In this document: positions 27,623 to 37,273 of the stretch, one piece after another
How positions within the stretch are numbered: the first letter of the stretch is position 1
Layout of the letters: every line of letters begins with the position of its first letter
Assembly (NCBI RefSeq): GCF_009177095.1
Contig: NZ_AP021861.1
Location: forward strand, 1,904,501 to 1,968,500
Direction: 5' to 3'
Length of the DNA: 64,000 bases
From: Lacipirellula parvula
GTDB taxonomy: Bacteria > Planctomycetota > Planctomycetia > Pirellulales > Lacipirellulaceae
Position numbers and translations under genes: made by a program
Notes under the pieces: generated by a model
Told to the model about the DNA's origin: nothing
Seen by the model: the letters and a program-made list of their open reading frames with translations, nothing else
The model's database searches: none

Positions 27623-30429
27623 TGGGTCTGCTTCGCTCTAACGTGGTTCTCGCGCTGGTAGCCGCTGAATATCGGCGTCGACCGGGGCGGCTCGTCCTTA
27701 CGACGCTGGCCACCGTCGCAGCGGCGTGCGTCGTCGTGTGGGTTGTCAGCAGCTACGATTCGTTGCTCGTGCACTTCGATAAATTCAGCGACGAGTATCT
27801 CGGTAGATATCAGGTCATCGTCGTGCCGGCTCGGCCCAAGGAAACTACGACGTTCGGGCCACGCCAGACTCCCACGTTGCCGATCTCCGCGCTTGATCAA
27901 ATACGCAGCGACACGGCCGTCGAATCGCTCGATTCGGTGCTTCAAGCCCGCGTGCGAGTGGCTCTGCCGCCCGGCAACCCGGGCGCCGCGAGAGTCAAGC
28001 AAGACTCGCTACCGATGCTGGCAGGCAGCGACGCGGCCGCGCCTCCCTATCCGTTATTGAAAGGAGCGTGGATTTCGCCGCAGCGTTCTGCCGAGGGGGC
28101 AATCAGCGCCGCTTGCGCCGCCGAGTTGGGGATCGAGATTGGCGACGCGCTGACGATCTCGGATTTCGCCAATGGTACAAAGCGAACGGTAACCATCGTC
28201 GGCATCGTCGAACAGCTCGACCGACTTCCGCCGATGAGCCTGAACGCTGAAATGCCGTCGATGCGCCTGGAGGTCTTGCAATATGGACCAGCAGATGCCG
28301 TCCTTTACGTTCCGTTGCAGGTTGCAAGAGAAATCCTCGGCAACGACGCGCCCCCTTCCTACGGCGGCATCGTGTTGAAGCCGAACGTCGAACCATCCGA
28401 ATTCATGCAGCGTTTTGCGGCGGAACATCGGGATTTTTCACAGCAGGCCGAACTCCAAACAGCGGAGCAGATCGACGGCGAACTTCAATCGAGCTTTACT
28501 TCCGAGTCGGCGAGAATTCAGTCGTACTCCGCCACGGGGCTGTCGTTGCTGGCGGCGCTGTTCATCATCATGTCGACGTTGAGCATGAGCGTGCAGGAGC
28601 GGATTCGACAGTTCGCCATGCTGCGGGCGATCGCGCTGAAGAATTGGCACATCGTAGCGATCGTCGCCCTGGAAGGCGCCCTCCTGGGGCTCATCGGCTG
28701 GGGAGGCGGTTTGTTGGCCGGTTGGGGCCTGCTCCAGCTGATGGCATGGCTTCGCCCTGCGCTCTTTCCGGGGGGGGCTTCGCTCGGCAGCTGGTGCGTT
28801 CTTCTATCAGGGGCTTGTGCATTAGGCGGCGCGATGCTGGCCTCGCTATACCCCTCGTGGTGCGCGATTTCCGCCACGCCCTTGGAGGGGATGATCCGCC
28901 GACCCGCGGCCGCGCCGGCTTACCGCAACGCTCGCTTAGGTTTGCTCGGCGCAGCGCTGATCGCCTTTAACCCTCTCGTGATGTTCTATGCGCCGATTCC
29001 CGCTTCCGCCCGCTACGTTACGTTCGCGGCGATTGGTTGCGCAACGACCGCGATTGGATTTCTGCTGATCGCCCCGCTGTTGTTTCGCGTCGTCGAACGA
29101 GTCGCCTCGCCGCTTATCGCGTTTTTACTACGCCTCAACCCGCAGCTTCTCGCTACGCAATTAACTGCCAACCTTTGGCGGTCGTTGAGCGTGACGCTCA
29201 CGCTTTCGGTCGGGTTGGGACTCTTCGTGGCGATGCAGACGTGGGGATATTCGATGTTGGCGCCCTTCATGCCGGGCGAATGGATGCCCGAAGCGCTTGT
29301 GATGATTTCTCACGGAGCGACCGACGCACAGCTCGAAGCCTTGGCTGGCGCCGGCGTCGTCCGCGACCTCCTGCCGCTAGCGATCGAGCAGCCCAAATTC
29401 GCCGAAGACGTCACAGACGCCAAAACTCGCGCGACGGTCACGCGGCAAGACAACTGCGTTCTCGCCGGCGTCGATGTCGACCGCGCCTTTGGCGGCGACC
29501 ACCCGCTGCTAAACGTCAGGTTTGTTGACGGTACTCGCGAAGAAGCCGTAGCCAAGCTGAAGTCAGGCCGCTATTGTCTTGTCCCTGATCACTTCGAACG
29601 CCAAAGCGGCCTCGGCGTCGGCTCGCAGTTGGAATTGGTTCCTCCCGCCGACCCGGAACGCACCGTCTCCTATGAAATCGCCGGCGTCGTCTCGCTCGAA
29701 GGCTGGCATCTGGCGAGCAAAGGCGGCCTGCGCACGAGAAGTCCCCGTTCGGCGGCTATGGTCTTTGCTCCCATCGGCGAAGTTCGTCGCGATTTCGCGA
29801 TTGGCGATTTGCGATTTTTGTGGGCGAGCGTCGACGGCTCGCAAACGGAAGCGACTCTTGGAAAGGCGCTGTCAGCTGCGCTAAATGCTCCTGCTCAACA
29901 AGTTGCCGCCACGGCTTCGGGGGATGCGAAGCCTCAACGGCCAATACAGGCGCGGGTGCAGTTAACGTCGACCTTGCGGGGCATCGTTCAAAAGCATGCC
30001 GACGCCATTATCTGGGGCCTCAGCAAACTGCCGCTCATCACGCTGGCCGTTACGTCGCTCGGCGTCGCCAGCGCAGTACTCAGCTCGGTACGTAGCCGCC
30101 GCTGGGAACTGGGAGTCTTGCGATCCATTGGCATGACGCGATTCGCGCTGTTGCGATTGATCCTCGCCGAAACGCTGCTAATTAGCCTTGCCGCGTGTTT
30201 GTTGAGCCTCGGTTTCGGCGTCGCCGTCGGCTATTGCGGTACAGAAGTTACGCGTTACGTCGACGTCCACGGCGGCTTGAACACAACGCTCGTCATTCCC
30301 TGGTTGAAGATTGCCCCCGGCATGCTGGCGGCTGCCCTGCTGTCGATCGCCGCGGCGTTAGGGCCCGCCGTCGTGGCCAGCCGTTGCGAACCCTTGCGGC
30401 TGCTTCAGGATGGAAGGGGCGTCGGCTAG
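27622..30429 (+). CDS. FtsX-like permease, large (935 aa)
   Basis: 935 residues with an N-terminal membrane segment, a long extracytoplasmic MacB-type periplasmic core (about 60-300), a membrane bundle with SVQERIRQFAMLRAIALKNW (FtsX domain 1), another pair of segments, a second periplasmic region (about 555-800) and a final FtsX domain (SLGVASAVLSSVRSRRWELGVLRSIG). Two FtsX domains in one chain suggest one protein does the work of two. With the ATPase it is likely to be a mechanotransducing complex that moves lipoproteins or peptides from the outer face of the membrane. Its neighbours, a pseudopilin and a lipoprotein, could be its clients. Confidence 0.88.
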   Translation: MGLLRSNVVLALVAAEYRRRPGRLVLTTLATVAAACVVVWVVSSYDSLLVHFDKFSDEYLGRYQVIVVPARPKETTTFGPRQTPTLPISALDQIRSDTAVESLDSVLQARVRVALPPGNPGAARVKQDSLPMLAGSDAAAPPYPLLKGAWISPQRSAEGAISAACAAELGIEIGDALTISDFANGTKRTVTIVGIVEQLDRLPPMSLNAEMPSMRLEVLQYGPADAVLYVPLQVAREILGNDAPPSYGGIVLKPNVEPSEFMQRFAAEHRDFSQQAELQTAEQIDGELQSSFTSESARIQSYSATGLSLLAALFIIMSTLSMSVQERIRQFAMLRAIALKNWHIVAIVALEGALLGLIGWGGGLLAGWGLLQLMAWLRPALFPGGASLGSWCVLLSGACALGGAMLASLYPSWCAISATPLEGMIRRPAAAPAYRNARLGLLGAALIAFNPLVMFYAPIPASARYVTFAAIGCATTAIGFLLIAPLLFRVVERVASPLIAFLLRLNPQLLATQLTANLWRSLSVTLTLSVGLGLFVAMQTWGYSMLAPFMPGEWMPEALVMISHGATDAQLEALAGAGVVRDLLPLAIEQPKFAEDVTDAKTRATVTRQDNCVLAGVDVDRAFGGDHPLLNVRFVDGTREEAVAKLKSGRYCLVPDHFERQSGLGVGSQLELVPPADPERTVSYEIAGVVSLEGWHLASKGGLRTRSPRSAAMVFAPIGEVRRDFAIGDLRFLWASVDGSQTEATLGKALSAALNAPAQQVAATASGDAKPQRPIQARVQLTSTLRGIVQKHADAIIWGLSKLPLITLAVTSLGVASAVLSSVRSRRWELGVLRSIGMTRFALLRLILAETLLISLAACLLSLGFGVAVGYCGTEVTRYVDVHGGLNTTLVIPWLKIAPGMLAAALLSIAAALGPAVVASRCEPLRLLQDGRGVG

Positions 30430-30470
30430 GGGCAGGCTCCTCTGCATATCGCCAGCGCATTTCGGGTTGG

Positions 30471-30845
30471 TCAATCAGCGTCGAAGGACATGTAGTATTC
30501 GGGAAGTCTTTCGATGACTGCCTCCGGAAACAATCGCTCTACGCGAGGGCGTTCACGCCGCCATTCGTCGTCGCTACGGCAAGGAACGTAGACCCACGAC
30601 TGTCCAGTCTCGCCAAAATACCGAAGTAACCCTGGAGCCTTGGTGGGGTAACGCGATGCCTCGGTTCGAACATCTTCGTTCACCGAGTCCAGCACCTTAT
30701 GCCGCTCGATAAGCCAATGGAGATGGTAGCCCAGAAACAGCACCGCGACGGTCATCGCCGCAAGCAGACCGCGCAGCGAGAAACGAAAAGTTCTCTTCAC
30801 CCGCGCGGGCAAGTTTCGTGCGCTGTCTCCACTCAAGTCTTCCAC
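30471..30845 (-). CDS. Small single-pass membrane protein, planctomycete type
   Basis: 124 residues. The stretch FRFSLRGLLAAMTVAVLFLGYHLHW is a basic start followed by one membrane segment, a form very common among planctomycete proteins of unknown function. The C-terminal 70 residues are soluble and Arg/Glu-rich. It is convergent with the permease gene. No function can be proposed. Confidence 0.6.
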   Translation of the reverse strand: MEDLSGDSARNLPARVKRTFRFSLRGLLAAMTVAVLFLGYHLHWLIERHKVLDSVNEDVRTEASRYPTKAPGLLRYFGETGQSWVYVPCRSDDEWRRERPRVERLFPEAVIERLPEYYMSFDAD

Positions 30846-31079
30846 CGTGATCCCCGAACTATCTGCGACGCCAACAAGCTCTTATCTTGATGATAGCCGT
30901 GGATTTTGAAGCGTGCCGACATCTGCTACCGCCTATCATAGCATCGACTCGACGACAGAAATCGGGAAGCCTAAGGGCGAAGCGGCAGTTGATACTCTTC
31001 AGCAACGCCTCGCGGCGGCTATCCTTCGCCATCATCTTCCGCTTCACGCCGAAAGATGGTTCCGAGGGCATGCCGCTGG

Positions 31080-31420
31080 CCCCGCCGCCAGGTCGTAGAT
31101 CGACCGGACGGCGCCGGGCATTCGTGACGGCGTCGTCGTCTTCGATGTACAACAGATTCACCATCAGCCGAATGACTTCGCGGGGGGAAGTGCTCGCCGG
31201 CGGTCTCGTTGGAGAGTTCCGCGAACTTCCGGATCAGCTCCTCGAACACGGCCCCCATTTGCGCGTTGCTGACAACGTCGGGGTGGAGGTCGATGTTGGC
31301 GAACTTCTCGGTCACTAGGTAGAGGAGCCCGGCCTTCGCGAGGCGGTCGATCTGGGGGTGAAACTCGAACGACTCGAAGGTATTGCGAACGGCCGGGGAG
31401 AACGCCTGCAGGTAGCTACA
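31080..31420 (-). pseudogene. Relic of type I restriction-modification methyltransferase subunit (hsdM)
   Basis: In one frame (31420 to 31178) the sequence reads like the N-terminal part of HsdM: FEFHPQIDRLAKAGLLYLV, then FANIDLHPDVVSNAQMG, FEELIRKFAELSNETAGEHF. The next conserved stretch, LMVNLLYIEDDDAVT, continues only in another frame (from 31164), and later parts shift again. The SAM-binding and NPPF regions are absent. No hsdR or hsdS is nearby. It is a frameshifted remnant and cannot be a working enzyme. Confidence 0.75.
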
Positions 31421-31614
31421 TGCTCCAGACGATTCGCTCGCGGCCCCTGGAAGCGTTTTTTTCGCATCGGGACATCTACTAGGTGGGTTGGAATAGCAAT
31501 TCCGATAGTCCGGAAGGAAGCGAAGAGTCGCGGCTTTCTGCACGGCAAGCCCGAGTTGCCCTGTTCTCCAGAACGCCGTAGACTGTGGAAGGTTTCGGCC
31601 TTTTGAGATGAGTT

Positions 31615-32088
31615 ATGGTCCGCCGACTAATCACAACATGTGTTTTGATGGGGATGCTCGCCGCCCAGTGGGCGGTCGTTCCCCATTCGCATGGCTCGTC
31701 GACCGATCCTTCGCATGACGACTCGCCGCACGTTCACCTCACTTTCGTAGAGCGTGAGCATAGCCACTCTCATCACGAGGGGCACACGCACTGCCATCAT
31801 GATGCGACGCCTGCTGATCACACCGCCCCTGTTGGGCCCGTGGCAGAGGGCGCCGATCAGCATGATGCAGACGCCGTCTATTTGGCGGGAGGAGATTCCC
31901 CGTCCGCTCCAGTTTCGGCGCAGAAGTGCCCCGACCAGTCGCCTACGGCACAACCATACGCATTGGTGGCGAACGTTTGCGACGCCGTTAATTGCTTAAC
32001 GGCAACTGCGGAAGCGGCGACGACGCCATTCGAGAGCAGGGCCCCTTCGTGCGCTCGTTTTCTCACTCTGCGGACTCTCCGCATCTGA
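31615..32088 (+). CDS. Exported His-rich protein ahead of RND metal efflux genes
   Basis: 157 residues with a short signal (VLMGMLAAQWAVV). Residues 24-70 hold many His in clusters: PHSHGSSTD, EREHSHSHHEGHTHCHHD. Such tracts bind Zn, Co, Ni or Cu in the periplasm. The C-terminal half is Ala/Pro-rich with a few Cys (QKCPDQ, NVCDAVNC). It lies 120 bases upstream of the efflux adaptor gene. It may buffer or deliver metal to the pump; the metal cannot be named from the sequence. Confidence 0.75.
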   Translation: MVRRLITTCVLMGMLAAQWAVVPHSHGSSTDPSHDDSPHVHLTFVEREHSHSHHEGHTHCHHDATPADHTAPVGPVAEGADQHDADAVYLAGGDSPSAPVSAQKCPDQSPTAQPYALVANVCDAVNCLTATAEAATTPFESRAPSCARFLTLRTLRI

Positions 32089-32209
32089 AGCGATTTCGCC
32101 GTCCCTTGCGGTGACGGCGGCGGGGGTCTTTCCCGCGTGACGCTTCCTGCTCAACGCATGTAACTGTGCGTTTTCGTTTCGAGTTCATCTTTCGTTTCGT
32201 AGGTGCGCA

Positions 32210-33574
32210 ATGGCACTCAAGGCGTTTTACGTCAGCCTCGCCGTCTTACTAGGCATCTCCGGCTGGTGGGGCTGGCGAACGTGGCAAACTTCGACGCAAT
32301 CGACGGAGGCTCCCGCTGCAGCCACCGTCAAGCCGCCGCTGGGTTCGGTTCCGGTGAGGATCAGCCCGCAAGCTAAGGCGAACATGGGCCTTGTCTCGGC
32401 GCCGACTAAACCGGGGACGTACTGGCGAACGGCGGAATTCCCGGCGGTCATCGTCGAGAAACCTGGAATTACGAGTCGCGGCGTCGTCGCCCCCATTGCC
32501 GGCGTCGTTTCAAAGATTCACGCATTCCCCGGCGATACCGTAGCCGCCAACGCTCCGCTCGCGACGCTGCGATTGCTGAGCGACTCGGTCTACAGTTCGC
32601 AACTTGAACTGTTCAAGGCAACCAAAGATTCGGCGATCACGAAGAGCCAGATCGAACGGTTGTCAGCGGCCGCTGCGTCGGGCGCGTTACCGAAGTCGCG
32701 CTTGATTGAACTTGAAAACGAATTGGAGCGGCAGGCAGCGACAATCCAAGCCTACCGGCAAGACCTCGCAGCTCGCGGCGTTGCGGAAGAGCAAATCGAC
32801 GCGGTCGGCAAAGGCGAATTCCTCACGGAAATGACGGTCTACGCCCCCGCGGCGGACAGTGCAACACAAAGCATCGTAGACCAACGCGAGGTGCCCTTTA
32901 CGTTCGAGGTTGAGTCGCTAGAAGTTGAACTCGGCCAGCAAGTCGCGGCAGGAGATGTGCTGTTCAAGCTCGCCGACCATAGCCAGTTACTCATCGAAGG
33001 GCGCGGCTTCAAAGACGACCTGCCGCTGATCCAGGCCGCTGTGAGCAACGGTTGGAACGCGGAAGTTGATCTGCCCACTTCGCCCGAAGGCGATTGGCCC
33101 GAACTGTCGCACGAGTTTCAGATTGACCGCGTCTCGAACTCGATCGACCCGCAAACGCGGACGTTCGGGTTCTTCGTCGCGCTCGGCAATCAGCAACAGG
33201 CTTACGCTCGCGATGGCAAGAATCGCGTGATGTGGCGCTTCCGGCCTGGCAGTCAGTTGCGACTACGCGTGCCTGTCGAGAAGTTTGAAAACGTCTTCGT
33301 CGTTCCGCAGGCGGCGGTCGTGTGGGAAGGCCCCGAAGCGTTCGTCTTCCAGCAGGACGGGCAGTTCTTCCATCGCCGGCCGGTTCAAGTCTTGCATCAA
33401 GACCGCCTCAACGCCGTCGTCGCCGCTGGCGCCGGGATTCGCTCCGGCGACTACCTCGCCCAAGGTTCGGCAGCGTCGCTCAATCGCATCATGAAGTCGC
33501 AGGCCCAAGAGGCCAGCGGGGCCCCTCCGGGGATGCACGTTCATCCCGACGGTACGACGCACGCCGCTCACTAG
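32210..33574 (+). CDS. Heavy-metal RND efflux periplasmic adaptor (CzcB/CusB-like)
   Basis: 454 residues; AGGTG precedes the ATG. An N-terminal membrane anchor (FYVSLAVLLGISGWWGWRTW) is followed by the adaptor architecture: a lipoyl-like half (SRGVVAPIAGVVSKIHAFPGDTVAANAPLATL), a helical hairpin (about 125-195), the second lipoyl half and a beta-barrel (VEVELGQQVAAGDVLFKLAD), and a membrane-proximal domain. A His-containing tail ends the protein (GMHVHPDGTTHAAH), which fits metal handling. It bridges the RND pump and an outer membrane channel. It is separated from the pump gene by 12 bases. Confidence 0.9.
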   Translation: MALKAFYVSLAVLLGISGWWGWRTWQTSTQSTEAPAAATVKPPLGSVPVRISPQAKANMGLVSAPTKPGTYWRTAEFPAVIVEKPGITSRGVVAPIAGVVSKIHAFPGDTVAANAPLATLRLLSDSVYSSQLELFKATKDSAITKSQIERLSAAAASGALPKSRLIELENELERQAATIQAYRQDLAARGVAEEQIDAVGKGEFLTEMTVYAPAADSATQSIVDQREVPFTFEVESLEVELGQQVAAGDVLFKLADHSQLLIEGRGFKDDLPLIQAAVSNGWNAEVDLPTSPEGDWPELSHEFQIDRVSNSIDPQTRTFGFFVALGNQQQAYARDGKNRVMWRFRPGSQLRLRVPVEKFENVFVVPQAAVVWEGPEAFVFQQDGQFFHRRPVQVLHQDRLNAVVAAGAGIRSGDYLAQGSAASLNRIMKSQAQEASGAPPGMHVHPDGTTHAAH

Positions 33575-33586
33575 GAAGGCCCAGTC

Positions 33587-36500
33587 ATGCTCAATGCTCT
33601 GATTCGATTATCGCTTCGCTACCGGATGTTGGTCGTCGTGCTTTGCATGACGCTGATGTTCTACGGCAGCTACTTGGCGACAACGCTGCCCATCGACGTT
33701 TTCCCCGACCTCGATCGCCCTCGCGTCGTCATTTTGACGGAGTGCCCAGGGCTCGCGACCGAGGAAGTCGAAACGCTCGTCACCCAACCGATTGAAATCG
33801 CGCTACTCGGAGCAAGCGGCGTTCAAGCTGTGCGCAGCCAGAGCACGGCGGGATTGAACGTCGTCTACATCGAGTTCGATTGGATGACCGACGTTCGTGC
33901 CGCACGGCAAACCGTGCAGGAACGGCTGGCGACGCTCACCGGCATTCTGCCGGATGGGATTCGCCCCCAGATGACGCCGACGGCATCGATCATGGGACAG
34001 ATTATGATCGGCGGCATGTACCGCCAGAAAGGACCGAAGGGCGGCCAGCTTATCCCGCTTCCCGAAGGGGGACTATTGGCAGAAGTAATCGCCGCTCCAG
34101 CCGGCGAGCCACAGCTAAACGTCTGGCAGGTCGTCGAACGCAATCAACCCGCGACTTGGAAAGCTGTAGATCTGAAGCAAGTCGAATGGCTTCCGCCGGA
34201 GCCGGGCGAGCGCAATCGTCGCGTCAGCATCCACTTGGCGGGCGGCGTCCAAACGATTGCTATTCCCGACGAGCACCAGCAACAAATGGCGTTGCGAACG
34301 CTAGCCGACTGGGTGATTCGACCGCGTTTGCTCAAGATACCGGGCATCGCAGAGGTATTCACGCAAGGCGGTGAGCGGAAGCAGTATCAAATTCTCGTGA
34401 ACCCGACCGCTCTCTTGGAATACGGAGTTTCGCTGCAAGAAGTCGAGCGCGCGCTCCAGGAGAGCAACATCAACACCAGCGGCGGTTTTGCCGTGCAAGG
34501 CGAGTCAGAACGCCCGATTCGCATTTTGGGACGACTCGGCCCGCGAGAGTATCGAGTCACGAGCGACTTGAAAATGGTTCCCGTCAAACGAAACGCCTCG
34601 CGCCCCGTGCTGTTGCAGGACGTTGCCGAAGTGACCGAAGGGGCCCAGTTCAAACGCGGCGACGGCAGCGTCAACGGCCAACCGGGCGTCGTCTTCACGA
34701 TCGCCAAGCAGCCGCACGTTGATACGCGCGCGCTTACGAACGAAATCACTGCAGCGCTCGCCGGTGTCGAGCAGTCGTTGCCAGCCGATATCGTCATCAA
34801 CTCCGAACTATTCCGTCTCAAAAATTTCATCGACCGAGGGATTTTCAACGTCGGCGAGGCACTCGTCATTGGGGCCGTCTTAGTGGTGATTGTGCTGTTT
34901 TTGTTCCTGATGAATCTGCGCACAACGTTCATCACGTTGACGGCGATTCCGCTGTCGCTGGTCATTACGACGCTCGTGTTCCGCGTGCTGAGCCAACTTA
35001 CGGGGGCTCAGCTCTCCATCAATGTCATGACGCTCGGCGGAATTGCCGTCGCGATGGGGGAACTCGTCGACGACGCCATTGTCGACGTGGAAAACATTTT
35101 TCGACGGCTGCGCGAAAACAACTCGCTGGAACGACCGCTGCCGGCCATTCGCGTTGTCTACGAAGCCAGCAAAGAAATTCGCAGCGCGATCGTGTTCGGC
35201 ACGATCGTGGTCATTCTCGTCTTCTTGCCGTTGTTTGCTCTGTCGGGCGTCGAAGGGCGTCTCTTCGCGCCACTGGCCGTCGCTTACATCACCTCCATTC
35301 TTGCCTCGCTGCTGGTCTCACTGACGGTGACGCCGGTGCTGAGCTACTACCTGCTTCCCAATTCCCGCGCGGCTCATCGCGAGGGGGACGGGCCGCTTCT
35401 GCGAACGTTAAAGACGTTGGCGGCGCCGCTGATTCGCTTCAGCATGGCGCAGCCGACTTTGCTGCTCGTCGTGACGTGGGCGATGGTCGCGGTCGCCGCT
35501 TGGCAACTCACCCGGCTCGGCCGAGATTTTCTTCCGCCGTTCGACGAAGGGAGCATCCTCGTCAACGTGACGCTTCCGCCTGGCTCCTCATTGGACGCGT
35601 CGAATCAAGTCTCGCAGTTGATTGACGAGGAGTTTCGCGAGCGACAACTCACCTCGGAGAATCCAAACGGTGAGATCGTCCACTTCGTACGCCGCACCGG
35701 GCGGGCGGAAATGGATGAGCACGCAGCGCCTGTGAACGCTGGCGAGTACATCCTCAGCATGAACCCAGCGGTGCAGCATAGTCGCGATGAGGTGATCAAA
35801 GACCTGCTCGACACGCTTCGCGAGGAAGTTCCTGGCGTGTCGATCGAAGTCGAGCAACCGCTCGCACACTTAATTAGCCACATGGTATCCGGCGTCTACG
35901 CTCAGATTGCCATCAAAGTAGTCGGCGACGACCTCGACACGCTGCTCGGAACGGCCGAGCAAATTCGCAGCATCGTCGGCGATATCCCCGGCATCACGCC
36001 GCCGGTGATTGAACCGGTTCAGCAGACCGAGGAACTTCACATCGCTCTACGCAGCGACGACTTGGCCAAGTACGGCCTCACGCGTGGCTACGTCGCCCAA
36101 GTGCTCGAAACAGCCTTGCAGGGTGATGTCGTGTCGCAAGTGCTCGAAGGCCAACGGCGTTTTGACCTACTCGTTCGCCTCGAAGACGCGGCTCGAACGG
36201 ACTACACAGCACTCGGCCGACTCCGCATCGAACTGCCGGAAGGAGGCCAAGTCGAGCTTTCAGAACTCGCTGATATCTACTCAGGCGTCGGCCCCAACGC
36301 CGTCAATCGAGAGAACGCCCGTCGCCGCATCGTTATTCGCTGCAACACGCAAGACCGCGACTTGGCGAGCGCTGTCGAAGAAATCCAAAAGCGGGTCTCG
36401 GCACAAGTCTCGCTGCCCGATGGCTACTTCATCGAGTACGGCGGCCAATTTGAAAGTCAGCAGCACGCGACGCGACTGATCGGCATTCTGGCGATCGTCT

Positions 36501-37012
36501 CAGCGATCGGCATGTTCGTCGTGCTGATGATTCTATTTCCTTCCGTGCGGATCGTCGGCCAAATCCTCAACGCACTCCCGACGGCCTTTATCGGCGGCGT
36601 GCTGGCGCTAGTCCTTACGGGGCAAACGCTCACGGTTGCCAGTCTGGTGGGGTTCATTTCCCTCGGCGGCATCGCCGTGCGGAACGGCATCTTGCTCGTG
36701 ACTCATTACTTCCACCTCATGAAAGACGAAGGCGAAGCATTCACCGCCGAGATGATTCTCCGTGGCAGCTTAGAGCGACTGGCCCCGGTGTTGATGACGG
36801 CGCTCACGGCCGGAATTGGATTGGCGCCGCTGGTGATCGGCGGGCAGGAACCAGGCCGCGAGATTCTGTACCCGGTGGCGACGGTCATTCTAGGTGGACT
36901 CGTAACGTCGACGTTCTGCGAGTTTTTAATTCACCCTGGAATCTTTTGGCAGTTCACCGGTAAGGACGCTGACCGGCTCGTGCACGAAGCCAGTCAGAGC
37001 GAGGAGTTGTAA
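33587..37012 (+). CDS. Heavy-metal efflux RND transporter (CzcA/CusA-like)
   Basis: 1141 residues, slightly longer than typical CzcA/CusA (about 1040). The N-terminal membrane segment ends LPIDVFPDLDRPRVVI. The pore region holds SINVMTLGGIAVAMGELVDD and IVDVENIFRR, the TM4 region of metal RND pumps with Asp/Glu residues used for proton relay. Twelve hydrophobic segments fall in two halves around two large periplasmic loops. An extra stretch at about 140-225 (GGMYRQKGPKGGQLIPLPEG and on) lengthens the first loop. It exports a divalent or monovalent metal by proton antiport. No outer membrane factor gene is next to it. Confidence 0.92.
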   Translation: MLNALIRLSLRYRMLVVVLCMTLMFYGSYLATTLPIDVFPDLDRPRVVILTECPGLATEEVETLVTQPIEIALLGASGVQAVRSQSTAGLNVVYIEFDWMTDVRAARQTVQERLATLTGILPDGIRPQMTPTASIMGQIMIGGMYRQKGPKGGQLIPLPEGGLLAEVIAAPAGEPQLNVWQVVERNQPATWKAVDLKQVEWLPPEPGERNRRVSIHLAGGVQTIAIPDEHQQQMALRTLADWVIRPRLLKIPGIAEVFTQGGERKQYQILVNPTALLEYGVSLQEVERALQESNINTSGGFAVQGESERPIRILGRLGPREYRVTSDLKMVPVKRNASRPVLLQDVAEVTEGAQFKRGDGSVNGQPGVVFTIAKQPHVDTRALTNEITAALAGVEQSLPADIVINSELFRLKNFIDRGIFNVGEALVIGAVLVVIVLFLFLMNLRTTFITLTAIPLSLVITTLVFRVLSQLTGAQLSINVMTLGGIAVAMGELVDDAIVDVENIFRRLRENNSLERPLPAIRVVYEASKEIRSAIVFGTIVVILVFLPLFALSGVEGRLFAPLAVAYITSILASLLVSLTVTPVLSYYLLPNSRAAHREGDGPLLRTLKTLAAPLIRFSMAQPTLLLVVTWAMVAVAAWQLTRLGRDFLPPFDEGSILVNVTLPPGSSLDASNQVSQLIDEEFRERQLTSENPNGEIVHFVRRTGRAEMDEHAAPVNAGEYILSMNPAVQHSRDEVIKDLLDTLREEVPGVSIEVEQPLAHLISHMVSGVYAQIAIKVVGDDLDTLLGTAEQIRSIVGDIPGITPPVIEPVQQTEELHIALRSDDLAKYGLTRGYVAQVLETALQGDVVSQVLEGQRRFDLLVRLEDAARTDYTALGRLRIELPEGGQVELSELADIYSGVGPNAVNRENARRRIVIRCNTQDRDLASAVEEIQKRVSAQVSLPDGYFIEYGGQFESQQHATRLIGILAIVSAIGMFVVLMILFPSVRIVGQILNALPTAFIGGVLALVLTGQTLTVASLVGFISLGGIAVRNGILLVTHYFHLMKDEGEAFTAEMILRGSLERLAPVLMTALTAGIGLAPLVIGGQEPGREILYPVATVILGGLVTSTFCEFLIHPGIFWQFTGKDADRLVHEASQSEEL

Positions 37013-37052
37013 GCTCGCCCAACGGACGCGGAAAAACTTTGGAGATGATTTG

Positions 37053-37223
37053 ATGAGAACGAAAGGACTGAGATTAGCCCTGCTGATGGCGGTTTGCTTG
37101 CAGGCGGCGGGAAGCTCGCTGGCACACACGCCGCCATCGCGCAAGCCGTCCAAGAGAAAGGAAAAACAGAACGTCACCGTCGCTCTGGCGACGGCTTGGT
37201 CGGCCGCCAATCTTGAACGTTAG
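37053..37223 (+). CDS. Small exported peptide (56 aa), RND cluster
   Basis: ATG at 37053 with GGAG 8 bases upstream, ending TAG at 37221-37223. The sequence starts MRTKGLRLALLMAVCLQAAG and has a likely signal cleavage near SSLAHT, leaving a mature peptide of about 30 residues that is very basic (SRKPSKRKEKQN) before a neutral end. It lies 40 bases after the pump gene and 50 before the His-containing lipoprotein, so probably in the same transcript. I do not recognise a family. Confidence 0.6.
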   Translation: MRTKGLRLALLMAVCLQAAGSSLAHTPPSRKPSKRKEKQNVTVALATAWSAANLER

Positions 37224-37273
37224 TAGAGAATTGTAGTTCGTAACGCATCCTTTTTTGAATGGAGACTAGTTCG

